From an uncultured Ignavibacteria bacterium (GTDB lineage: Bacteria > Bacteroidota > Ignavibacteria > SZUA-365): 11,733 nucleotides of DNA. Location: positions 1 to 11,733 of the forward strand of contig CAJXSA010000086.1 in NCBI GenBank assembly GCA_913060595.1, given 5' to 3'. This document shows positions 1-6,843 of this stretch, piece by piece. How positions within the stretch are numbered: the stretch's first letter is position 1; each line of letters starts with the position of its first letter. Under the pieces are notes generated by a model that was given only the letters and a program-made list of their open reading frames with translations, was not told where the DNA came from and made no database searches. The translations under genes were made by a program, and so were the position numbers.

Positions 1-2
1 AG

Positions 3-395
3 AGCTGCGAGAACGTCGGAGCCCCGAAATCCGTCACCAGTTTCGTCCTGCCCCTCGGCGCCACCATCAACATGGACGGCACCGCGCTCTACCAGGGCGT
101 GGCCGCGGTGTTCATCGCGCAGGTCTTCGGCATGGATCTCACGCTGACCCAGCAGCTCACCGTGGTGCTGACCGCGACGCTCGCCTCCATCGGCACCGCG
201 CCCGTTCCCGGCGTGGGCATCATCATGCTCATCATCGTGCTGCGCTCGGTGGGCGTGCCCGAGACCGGCATTGCGCTCATCCTCGGCGTCGACCGCATCC
301 TCGACATGTGCCGCACCATCACCAACGTCACCTCCGACGCCACCGCCACCATGATCGTCTCCAGCACCGAGAACGTCTACCAACCCCGGTCGTAG
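3..395 (+). CDS. Na+-coupled dicarboxylate/glutamate symporter (DAACS family), 3' part
   Basis: This is the C-terminal part of a secondary transporter that imports acidic amino acids or C4-dicarboxylates with sodium across the inner membrane. The reading frame is open from the left edge, so the N-terminal two thirds lies outside the window. The family signature NMDGT is visible (the N codon just before position 72), followed by the serine/threonine-rich re-entrant loop SIGTAPVPG and the last membrane helix with DRILDMCRTITNVTSD. In that helix the residues matching GltPh D390, D394, R397, N401 and D405 (sodium and substrate ligands) are all kept. The retained arginine favours an acidic substrate over a neutral one. 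The tail after the last helix is short. Glutamate/aspartate and C4-dicarboxylate subfamilies cannot be separated from this fragment. It converges on the SOD gene across a repeat array. Confidence 0.93.
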   Translation, partial: SCENVGAPKSVTSFVLPLGATINMDGTALYQGVAAVFIAQVFGMDLTLTQQLTVVLTATLASIGTAPVPGVGIIMLIIVLRSVGVPETGIALILGVDRILDMCRTITNVTSDATATMIVSSTENVYQPRS

Positions 396-409
396 TCGTA
401 TCTGGGGAG

Positions 410-520
410 CACGAAGACACAAAGACACAAAGACACGAAGATACTTTTTCGTCTTCGTGTCTTTTGATTTACCCGGCTACATGAAGTCCCTTGGTGACTT
501 CGTGTCTTCGTGTCTTCGTG
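410..520. repeat. Inverted array of 8-bp units between convergent genes
   Basis: The left arm is four head-to-tail octamers (410-417 CACGAAGA, 418-425 CACAAAGA, 426-433 CACAAAGA, 434-441 CACGAAGA). The same unit appears inverted as TCTTCGTG at 452-459, 505-512 and 513-520, with variants at 460-467 and 497-504. Bases 429-441 and 452-464 form a perfect 13-bp stem with a 10-base loop. Alternatively, 410-433 can pair with 497-520 at 21 of 24 positions. A small 6-bp hairpin, GAAGTC/GACTTC (483-488 and 496-501), sits in the middle. The array fills nearly all of the 140-bp gap between the symporter and SOD stop codons, so it could serve as a bidirectional terminator or RNA 3' end structure. No coding potential was seen. 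Confidence 0.85.
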
Positions 521-535
521 ATCACAAGATAAATA

Positions 536-1273
536 CTAACTCATGGCGTGTTCGAGGCGCTGGGCGACGTCTTCCCAGTTGACGATGTTCATGAAGTTGT
601 CGACGTAGTCGCCGCGCTTGTTCTGGTACGTGAGATAATACGCGTGCTCCCAGACGTCGATGACGAGCAGGGGAATGGCGCCCCACTGCGTGAGGTTCTG
701 ATGTTTCTCGGCCTGCAGCACCACGAGGCGGCGTCCGAGCGGTTCCCAGGCGAGTATGCCCCAGCCCGAACCCTCAACCTTTTTAGCCGTGGCGGTGAAC
801 TGCTGGATGAAAGGCGCCACGCCGCCAAAATCCTTTTCCAGCTGGCGCTTGAGCAGTCCCGAGGGATTGCCGCTTTTGTCGGCGCTGATCATGTTCTGCC
901 AGAACACGGTGTGCAGGATGTGTCCCGAACCGTGGAAGGCCGCCTTCTGCGCCAGGCGATCTATCAGGTCGTAGTCCCCGGCTTCGCGTGCGGTCTTCAT
1001 AGCCGCGAGCGCGCTGTTGAGTCCCTTCACGTAGCCATTGTGATGGATGTCGTGATGCAGGCGCATGGTCTGCGCGTCGATGTAGGGCTCGAGCGCGTCG
1101 TAGGCGTAGGGCAGCGGCGGCAGCACGTACTCGCCGGCGTCGTTCGTGGCGAGTGAGAACAGCGGTGCGCCGTTGCGCTCCAGCGGCGAGGCGAATCCCG
1201 CGTAGGGGGTGAGAAGGGACGCGCCCAGCGCTGCGGCGCCTGTTTTCATGAAATCTCTGCGGTTGGCGGACAT
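536..1273 (-). CDS. Tat-exported Fe/Mn superoxide dismutase
   Basis: Converts superoxide to hydrogen peroxide and oxygen, here probably outside the cytoplasm. The N-terminus reads NRRDFMK followed by a hydrophobic alanine/leucine stretch to about residue 28 (GFA-SP), a twin-arginine signal peptide that would export the folded, metal-loaded enzyme. The mature domain begins near LPPLPYAYDALEP. Predicted metal ligands are H73, H121, D206 and H210 (DVWEHAYYL); H77 and Y81 match the gateway residues H30 and Y34 of E. coli MnSOD. G117 and Q192 sit at the second-sphere positions typical of manganese enzymes (G77/Q146), which leans toward Mn, but metal use cannot be proven from sequence. The residue before ligand H121 is leucine, where common SODs have asparagine. 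ATG at 1273 is preceded by AGAGGA. No promoter was identified upstream. Confidence 0.95.
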   Translation of the reverse strand: MSANRRDFMKTGAAALGASLLTPYAGFASPLERNGAPLFSLATNDAGEYVLPPLPYAYDALEPYIDAQTMRLHHDIHHNGYVKGLNSALAAMKTAREAGDYDLIDRLAQKAAFHGSGHILHTVFWQNMISADKSGNPSGLLKRQLEKDFGGVAPFIQQFTATAKKVEGSGWGILAWEPLGRRLVVLQAEKHQNLTQWGAIPLLVIDVWEHAYYLTYQNKRGDYVDNFMNIVNWEDVAQRLEHAMS

Positions 1274-1382
1274 GGCATCCTCTATCTATGTGAAAACTCG
1301 ATTTTCCGTATGGAAAAAAAACGGGGTGCGCGGCGAAATCGTTCCGAGGCAGGTCGCGGAAACAGCCTCAGCTCCGCCCGTA

Positions 1383-1413
1383 TTTGCGCACAGCGAATCC
1401 CGTTGTATGTTTG
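1383..1413 (+). promoter_or_regulatory. Bacteroidota-type promoter for the UPF0316 gene
   Basis: TTTG at 1383-1386 and TATGTTTG at 1406-1413 are separated by 19 bases. This matches the -33 TTTG / -7 TAnnTTTG pattern known for the primary sigma factor of Bacteroidota. Transcription would begin near 1418-1421, leaving a leader of about 30 bases before the ATG at 1450. It lies in the 176-bp divergent gap between SOD and the UPF0316 gene. Confidence 0.6.
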
Positions 1414-1449
1414 TAGTCTCTACTGTTGTGGAATGAAACTCTTGATTTC

Positions 1450-1965
1450 ATGGAACTCCTCATCAACGCCCTCATCATCTTCGGTCTGCGCATCGGCGAC
1501 GTTTCCCTCGGCACGCTGCGCACGCTGTTCACCGTCCAGGGAAAGAAGGTGCTTGCCCCGGTCATCGGTGTGTTCGAATCGCTGATCTGGGTGATCGCCA
1601 TCAAGGAGGTGTTCGCGCACCTGGACAACCCCTGGAACATCGCGGGCTATGCCGGTGGCTTCGCCACAGGCACGCTGGTGGGCATTCTGCTGGAGCAGAA
1701 GCTGGCCATCGGTTTTCACCAGATTTACGTGATATCCAAGCACCAGACGGACCGTATCGCGGACGCCCTGCGGCAGAACCTGTTCGGCGTCACTATCATT
1801 CCCGGTGAAGGCGGCACTGGCGGCATGGCCATCATCACCTCGATGATCAAACGCAGCCGCCTGCGTGAATTTCAGAAAGTGGTCGACGGCATCGACACCG
1901 ACGCGTTCATCTCCATTCAGAACGCCATGCTGTACCGCGGTTTCCTGCACGGGGCACGAAAGTAA
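1450..1965 (+). CDS. UPF0316 family membrane protein (DUF5698 + DUF2179, YebE-like)
   Basis: A 171-residue protein of the UPF0316 family (Bacillus subtilis YebE is a member); its function is unknown. The N-terminal half holds about three membrane helices (residues 4-22, 36-54 and 62-81), with the family-typical stretch RIGDVSLGTLRTLFTVQGKK between the first two. The C-terminal half (about 90-165) is a soluble DUF2179-type domain, which also occurs at the end of YitT-type membrane proteins, with the glycine-rich turn IIPGEGGTGG. A TTG at 1426 in the same frame could extend it by eight residues. The ATG at 1450 gives the usual family length, begins directly at the first helix, and fits the promoter at 1383-1413. 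It is followed 46 bases later by ndk on the same strand, so the two may be co-transcribed. Confidence 0.88.
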   Translation: MELLINALIIFGLRIGDVSLGTLRTLFTVQGKKVLAPVIGVFESLIWVIAIKEVFAHLDNPWNIAGYAGGFATGTLVGILLEQKLAIGFHQIYVISKHQTDRIADALRQNLFGVTIIPGEGGTGGMAIITSMIKRSRLREFQKVVDGIDTDAFISIQNAMLYRGFLHGARK

Positions 1966-2011
1966 TTGCGAAATTCAACTCAACTAATCATTGTCTCATT
2001 CTGAGGATCAC

Positions 2012-2428
2012 ATGCAGAAAACACTTGCAATCGTCAAGCCCGACGGCGTGGCAGCCGGACTCGTGGGCGAGGTGGTCAAACGCATCGAGGGAGAGGGATT
2101 GCGCATCGTGGGCATGCGCATGGAGCAGCTGACGCAGACCAAAGCGGAAGGCTTCTATTACGTGCACCGTGACAAACCCTTTTTCGGCTCGCTGATGGAA
2201 TTCATGACCTCCGGCCCCGTGGTGCTCATGACACTCGAAGGTGTGGACGCCATCAAGCGCTGGCGATCGCTGATGGGCGCGACCAATCCCGAGAAAGCGG
2301 ATCCCGGCACCATTCGCCGTGACATGGCTACGAGCATCGAGCGCAACGTCGTGCACGGGTCGGACGCGGTGGACACCGCCTCCTTCGAGGTGAATTACTT
2401 CTTTACCGGGACGGAGCTTATGGGGTGA
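2012..2428 (+). CDS. ndk: Nucleoside diphosphate kinase
   Basis: Transfers the gamma-phosphate of ATP to nucleoside and deoxynucleoside diphosphates through a phosphohistidine, keeping NTP pools balanced in the cytoplasm. The protein is 138 residues, the normal length for bacterial Ndk. Visible family motifs are TLAIVKPDGV at the N-terminus, PFFGSLMEFMTSGPVV (57-72), and RNVVHGSDAVDTA (111-123), where H115 is the phosphorylated histidine. The ATG at 2012 follows GAGGA at 2003-2007; an in-frame TTG at 1991 would add seven residues not typical of the family. Its TGA (2426-2428) directly abuts the stop of the convergent ATPase gene, so there is no room for a separate 3' untranslated region. Confidence 0.98.
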   Translation: MQKTLAIVKPDGVAAGLVGEVVKRIEGEGLRIVGMRMEQLTQTKAEGFYYVHRDKPFFGSLMEFMTSGPVVLMTLEGVDAIKRWRSLMGATNPEKADPGTIRRDMATSIERNVVHGSDAVDTASFEVNYFFTGTELMG

Positions 2429-4471
2429 TCATGTGCGTTTGCGCATGACGGCGGCGGTGCGGGGGTAGTGCTGCTGCAGCGACTCGGGCATCTGCGTCGG
2501 GATGGCGCGCTGGGAAAGGATGTCCGCGAATTCCTCGCGTTCCGCGAAGCGCGTGGTGATCACCCACGCGACAATGGTATGAATGATTCGACTGTGGCGT
2601 CCCGAATACCGGGACGCTTCTTTTAGTGCCTCCAGCACGGTGACATCGTCCTGCGACTCGAAAAGCGCGAGTCCGATGCGTGCGAAGGCGGCGTAGGTGG
2701 GGTGCGCCGTGTTTATTGCGGCGGTATGCAGGGAACGGATGGAGAGGTCCGCGCCGCGTCCGAGCATCTGCGCGGTGAGCGCGTAGAGAATGTGCACGAG
2801 GGGATGCAGCATCGTGCCCTTGCGTTCGGCGCGGGTGAGCTGCATTTCCAGCACCACGTTGGCTTCGGCCGTGCTGCCGCGCTGCAGCATGCCGAGCACG
2901 CGCGTGAGCAGATGGCCGAGTCCGTCGCCGTCACGGTCATCCCCGAGGCCTCCGAGCGCCACCTGCTCGCGATGCGCGAACTTCGTGCGCAGCGGCGCGA
3001 GCTGCATGGCCTGGCGGTAGGTCTGCAGGATTTCCTCGAAGGGGATGCCGATGGACGGGGAGAGCGAGCGCAGCTGCTCGAGTATGCCTTCCTCGTCGAG
3101 ATCCTCGGCCGTGTTCTGCGCCTTCATCAAAATGGACTGGTACTCGAGGTCCGGCTCGTGGCCGAGTCGCGAGTGCAGCATCAGCGCCGAGGCGATGGAG
3201 TTCTGCACGTCGGGATCGTCGCCGCGCGAGAGGCGCAGGTCGTTGAGGTAATGCGCCGTCATGCGATGCAGCGCTTCCTTCTCCTCGGCCGTCAGTTCAT
3301 TGTACAGCGCGGTGTGAATGGCATGCTGCGTGAAGCGGTAGACGGTGGATTCCTTGCCGTTGACCAGGCGGAAGCCCACGGGCTCGACGATGCCGTGCAG
3401 CGTGCGCACGCGGCGCAGGCCGCGAATCAGCTCCAGTGAGGGACGCTGGGTGAGATGCATCAATTCGTGCAGGGAAAACTGGAAGCCCAGCACCGAAGCG
3501 GTGAGCACCAGGTTGAGGTCGTTTTCCTTCAGTGACTTCATCAGCCAGTTGGTAACGAGGCGGATTTCCGCCGGGAGACCGCGGTAGGATTCGAGGTCGC
3601 CGGTCACCACGCCGTGATCGTTGAGCACGTCCTCGACGACCAGGTGCTGTATGTAGGACTGCAGGAAGAACGGGTTGCCGCCGGTTTTCTGCTCCAGCCA
3701 GAGCAGGAGGTCCGGCTGCCGGGGACTGCGCGGGAAGCGCGTGTGATAGAAATCCTGTATCTGCTCGCTGCTGAACGGGGGAATGGTGATTTCGGTGGAG
3801 AACTGCTCCTGCGAGAACTTCGTGTACAGCGACAGCAGTTCCGGCACGGCTTCCAGCTCGTCGCGGCGCGCGCTGAGCACCAGTGTGATGTTTGCCGTAC
3901 GGAATTCGGGTCCGGAGAAGAAACGGTTCAGCGCCTCGATGGTCGGGGTGTCCACCCACTGCACGTCATCGATGACGAGGAAGACCGGCGCTTCCTCGGC
4001 GATCTTTTTCAGATCGGTGAAATACTCCTTCACGAAATTGGAGAAATCCACTTCGCGCGTGCCGCTTTTGAACTCGTTGAGGTCGCGGCGGATTTCCTTC
4101 ACGCCGTAGGCCAGGTCGCCCACGATGGGAATGATGGCGAGCACGGTGAGCGAGATGTTCTTGACGAGGTTGAGCTTGCGGCGCGTGTTGGCCTGGTTGG
4201 CGAGCAGGTCCTCGAAAATGTCCTTCAGCGGCTGATGGGGTTTGAGCACGTTGGTGGACTGGCTGCCCAGCGGCGAGCTGCACTGCGCGTAGGAGACAAG
4301 GGTGTGATCGCGCACACGGTCGCGGTAATAGCGGAGGAAGGAGGTTTTGCCCTGGCCGGTTTCGCCGAACAGCCAGATCACCTCCAGTCCCTGTTCCCGG
4401 CTGCGCGCAAGGACACGGTCGAATTCCTTTTCGACATCTGGACGCCCAATGAAAATCTGGTCGCTGTCCAC
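2429..4471 (-). CDS. STAND-like AAA_16 ATPase with helical C-terminal region
   Basis: A 680-residue ATPase of the large class of signal-transduction NTPases (STAND, COG3899-like), cytoplasmic or membrane-associated. The order is: an entry motif FIGRPDVEKEF (7-17), Walker A GETGQGKT (36-43), an inserted hydrophobic stretch (about 102-125), Walker B VFLVIDDVQWVD (163-174), and a sensor-like strand ITLVLSARRDE (195-205). Then come GGNPFFL (264-270) and YRFTQHAIHTALY (378-390), both characteristic of this ATPase class. The remainder to residue 680 is alpha-helical and resembles TPR-type repeats. No DNA-binding, cyclase, kinase or nuclease output domain is visible, which is unusual for the class. 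The start is GTG at 4471, immediately after the TAA of the upstream membrane gene, with GGAG seven bases before it, so translation is probably coupled. The family call is firm; the biological role is unknown. Confidence 0.85.
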   Translation of the reverse strand: MDSDQIFIGRPDVEKEFDRVLARSREQGLEVIWLFGETGQGKTSFLRYYRDRVRDHTLVSYAQCSSPLGSQSTNVLKPHQPLKDIFEDLLANQANTRRKLNLVKNISLTVLAIIPIVGDLAYGVKEIRRDLNEFKSGTREVDFSNFVKEYFTDLKKIAEEAPVFLVIDDVQWVDTPTIEALNRFFSGPEFRTANITLVLSARRDELEAVPELLSLYTKFSQEQFSTEITIPPFSSEQIQDFYHTRFPRSPRQPDLLLWLEQKTGGNPFFLQSYIQHLVVEDVLNDHGVVTGDLESYRGLPAEIRLVTNWLMKSLKENDLNLVLTASVLGFQFSLHELMHLTQRPSLELIRGLRRVRTLHGIVEPVGFRLVNGKESTVYRFTQHAIHTALYNELTAEEKEALHRMTAHYLNDLRLSRGDDPDVQNSIASALMLHSRLGHEPDLEYQSILMKAQNTAEDLDEEGILEQLRSLSPSIGIPFEEILQTYRQAMQLAPLRTKFAHREQVALGGLGDDRDGDGLGHLLTRVLGMLQRGSTAEANVVLEMQLTRAERKGTMLHPLVHILYALTAQMLGRGADLSIRSLHTAAINTAHPTYAAFARIGLALFESQDDVTVLEALKEASRYSGRHSRIIHTIVAWVITTRFAEREEFADILSQRAIPTQMPESLQQHYPRTAAVMRKRT

Positions 4472-5593
4472 TTACACGCTCCGCTTCCGTTCCGCTTCCT
4501 TGATCATCATGCTCAGCACTTCGTCGAGCAGGCGCTGCTCCTCGTAGTCGGCGATGCTGTCCGAGCCGAAGCCGCCGCCGCCTCCTCCGCTGCCGCTGCC
4601 GTGGCGATTGCCGCCCAGCACTTCGTGCAGCGTGTCGGTCTGATGCTTGATGGCGTCACGCTGCTCGGCTTCCAGCTCCTTGACCACGCGGTCGAGCCGC
4701 TCCTCCTGCGCCGAACCGGCGAAGGTGATCATGAGCACGATGAGCAGGATGAACTCGATGGACAGCGCCATGAGAATGAGCGAAGGTTCTTCCTGGGGGA
4801 TGAGCTTGAGTCCACGCAGACCGATGACGAAGATCAGGATGGCCGCGCCGCCGGAAACCAGTCCCTGGATGAGATTGCCGTAGGATGCTGAGATGCGGTA
4901 GCGGAAGTAAAATTTCAACGGAGTGAAGGGATTGGAACTCTCGCCGTTGACGTAACGGCGGATGGCCATGTAATCCTCGACCTCGTTGATGATGACCTGC
5001 GGCAGCGTGGTAAAGCGCAGCATGTGTTCGCGCTGTTCGCGGCTCACACCGAGCATGGCGCTGAAGTCCACGTCATGCGCGTCGAACTGCTTTTCGAGCA
5101 GCGAGCCGACGCGTTCATATTCGCGCAGCATCTTCGATCGCACCCAGGCAAGGCCGCTGCTCTGCGGCAGGAACATCGACACGAGGAAGGCCACGATCAT
5201 GGCGAAGAAAATGTGCAGCGGCATGAATGCGAAATACGGGTTGACGAAGTACAGCGTCTGCCCCGTGTTGAGCACATGTTCGTGCAGTTCCCTCTTGCCG
5301 CGCAGTTCGTTCGTCGTGCTGCTCTGCGGGTCGTATTCCCCGTTGCGTATCGAGTAGAAAATGTCATTCAGTCGCGAGCGCTGCCGGCCATAGTTCTCAC
5401 CGGAAGAGAGGTCGCGGCTCATGATGATCCATTCCGCCGGCAGCACACCGGCGAAGATCTCGTAATTCGGGAACATCGCCGCCAGCGCCTTCTTGACGCC
5501 CGTTTCCTGCAGACTGATGGTGGTGACCATCACTGCGAGAAAGATGATCGCGAATGCGATGAATCCGGTCGATCGGTTACGGGTCTCTGCCAT
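4472..5593 (-). CDS. Four-helix membrane protein, partner of the STAND ATPase
   Basis: A 373-residue integral membrane protein that I do not recognise as a known family. Hydrophobic segments lie at about 10-27, 122-143, 243-259 and 271-292. Positive charges at the N-terminus and after the second helix suggest both ends are cytoplasmic, with a roughly 95-residue extracytoplasmic domain (28-121), a roughly 100-residue cytoplasmic domain (144-242), and a short outer loop between the last two helices. After helix four comes a charged, probably coiled-coil stretch (295-328), a glycine/serine linker (332-343, six glycines in a row), and a short amphipathic C-terminal helix (346-371). The gene is first in an operon with the ATPase, and the stop and next start codons touch. 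A reasonable inference is that it anchors or senses for the ATPase. The ATG at 5593 lacks a strong Shine-Dalgarno sequence. Confidence 0.75.
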   Translation of the reverse strand: MAETRNRSTGFIAFAIIFLAVMVTTISLQETGVKKALAAMFPNYEIFAGVLPAEWIIMSRDLSSGENYGRQRSRLNDIFYSIRNGEYDPQSSTTNELRGKRELHEHVLNTGQTLYFVNPYFAFMPLHIFFAMIVAFLVSMFLPQSSGLAWVRSKMLREYERVGSLLEKQFDAHDVDFSAMLGVSREQREHMLRFTTLPQVIINEVEDYMAIRRYVNGESSNPFTPLKFYFRYRISASYGNLIQGLVSGGAAILIFVIGLRGLKLIPQEEPSLILMALSIEFILLIVLMITFAGSAQEERLDRVVKELEAEQRDAIKHQTDTLHEVLGGNRHGSGSGGGGGGFGSDSIADYEEQRLLDEVLSMMIKEAERKRSV

Positions 5594-5647
5594 GCGGGAG
5601 GGTCCGACGTGATACGGCGGTGATTGGGCTTAAAGTAGGGAAATTCA

Positions 5648-5667
5648 CCGCCAATTCGCAATGGCGG
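5648..5667. promoter_or_regulatory. Short palindrome in a divergent intergenic region
   Basis: CCGCCA (5648-5653) and TGGCGG (5662-5667) form a perfect 6-bp inverted repeat with an 8-base spacer, in the gap between the membrane protein gene (-) and rsgA (+). A weak minus-strand promoter candidate (TTG, 21 bases, TACTTTAA at 5637-5630) would have its upstream element inside this palindrome. An operator is possible, but arms of this length can arise by chance in GC-rich DNA. Confidence 0.25.
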
Positions 5668-5769
5668 GCGCACGGAAGCGGGATTCCCCGCAGGGCATGG
5701 CTTCCCCGGTGCGTGGCAGCGGAGAGTTTTCTATTTTAGCTGTGTATGAATCGAGAAAAGGCAGGGAAT

Positions 5770-6840
5770 ATGATCACTCTTCGGGAATTCGGATACGACG
5801 CCACCGCTGCCGAGAGCTTCGCCGCACTCGGAGACGACAACCTTGTCCCCGCCCGCGTGGCGGTGGTGAACCGGAACAACTTCGTCCTGCTCACCGAGCG
5901 GGGTGAGGTGACGGCGGAGCCCACGGGACGCCTGCTGTTCACGGCCGAGGACAGCCAGTCCATTCCCACGGTGGGGGACTGGGTGGCCGTGCAGCTGCTC
6001 AACGACGACAGCTTCGCGCTCATCCATCACCTGCTGCCGCGGCGCACGCTGCTGCGGCGCAAGGATCCCGGCCGCACGGTGGACTATCAGCTGCTCGGCG
6101 CCAACATCGACATGGCCTTTGTCATGCAGGCGGCCGACCGCGACTACAATCTCAACCGCCTCGAGCGCTACCTGGTCATGATTCGCGACGGCGGCATCCG
6201 CCCGGTGATCCTGCTCGGCAAAGGCGACCTGGTCGACGAGGAGGAGCGCACTGACATGCTCACGGCCATGCGCGAAACCGCGGGCGAGGTGTCCTGCATC
6301 GCCTACAGTGCGGTGACGGGAGAGGGACTCGAGGCCATTCGCGCCGAACTGCAGCCGGGCGCCACCGTCTGCCTGCTCGGCTCCTCTGGCGTGGGCAAGA
6401 CCACGCTGCTCAACACGCTGCTGGGCGAGGAGATCTTCGCCACGAAGGAAGTGCGTGACGCCGACCACCGGGGACGCCACACCACCACGCGCCGGCAGCT
6501 GCTGCGTCTGCCCGAGGGCGCCCTGCTCATCGACACGCCGGGCATGCGCGAACTTGGCAGCTTCGGCGCCGACTCCGGCATGCAGGCCACCTTCGCCGAC
6601 ATCGAGTCCCGTGCCGAGGAATGCCGCTTCTCGGACTGCACACACGAGCACGAAAAGGGCTGCGCCGTGCTGGCGGCGGTCGAAGCGGGCGAGGTCGACG
6701 AGGGACATTACGGCAACTGGATGAAACTGCGCCGCGAAGCCGCGCATTACGAACGCTCCTATTACGAGCGCCGCAAGCGCGACAAGGAATTCGGGAAAAT
6801 GGTCAAGTCGATCATGAAGGAAAAACCCGACAAGCGCTGA
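5770..6840 (+). CDS. rsgA: Ribosome small subunit biogenesis GTPase RsgA
   Basis: A circularly permuted GTPase that binds the 30S subunit late in assembly and helps release RbfA. It has the expected layout: an N-terminal OB-fold, then the GTPase motifs in permuted order (G4 GKGD 150-153, G5 SAVTGEG 180-186, G1 GSSGVGKT 204-211, G2 RHTTT 236-240, G3 DTPG 255-258). A zinc site follows with C285, C290, H292 and C298 in the family spacing C-x4-C-x-H-x5-C, and then a basic C-terminal tail. The G4 motif starts with glycine where Asn or Thr is usual. I prefer the ATG at 5770 because AGGG lies just upstream and MITLREFGYD resembles normal family N-termini. ATG 5746 would add eight residues and has only a distant GGAG. 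The gene stands alone and ends in its own terminator. Confidence 0.96.
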   Translation: MITLREFGYDATAAESFAALGDDNLVPARVAVVNRNNFVLLTERGEVTAEPTGRLLFTAEDSQSIPTVGDWVAVQLLNDDSFALIHHLLPRRTLLRRKDPGRTVDYQLLGANIDMAFVMQAADRDYNLNRLERYLVMIRDGGIRPVILLGKGDLVDEEERTDMLTAMRETAGEVSCIAYSAVTGEGLEAIRAELQPGATVCLLGSSGVGKTTLLNTLLGEEIFATKEVRDADHRGRHTTTRRQLLRLPEGALLIDTPGMRELGSFGADSGMQATFADIESRAEECRFSDCTHEHEKGCAVLAAVEAGEVDEGHYGNWMKLRREAAHYERSYYERRKRDKEFGKMVKSIMKEKPDKR

Positions 6841-6843
6841 CCC

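Noticed and set aside
410..520. CRISPR array
   Set aside because: The units are 8 bp, contiguous or inverted, with no spacers of uniform length and no cas genes nearby.
1426..1449. TTG start for the UPF0316 protein
   Set aside because: It adds eight residues before the first membrane helix, while ATG 1450 gives the family length.
3614..4891. A 425-codon plus-strand open frame running antisense across the ATPase/membrane gene junction
   Set aside because: It spans two well-supported minus-strand genes, its composition is a mirror of their codon bias (His, Arg, Val and Glu rich), and no family motif is visible. Long antisense frames are expected in GC-rich coding DNA.
2429..5593. Calling the membrane/ATPase pair an anti-phage defence system
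   Set aside because: STAND ATPases occur in defence, but there is no nuclease, protease or other effector domain, no mobile-element context, and base composition matches the neighbours. Kept as a module of unknown role.
5731..6747. A 338-codon minus-strand open frame opposite rsgA
   Set aside because: It is antisense to a gene with every RsgA motif; there is no recognisable domain.
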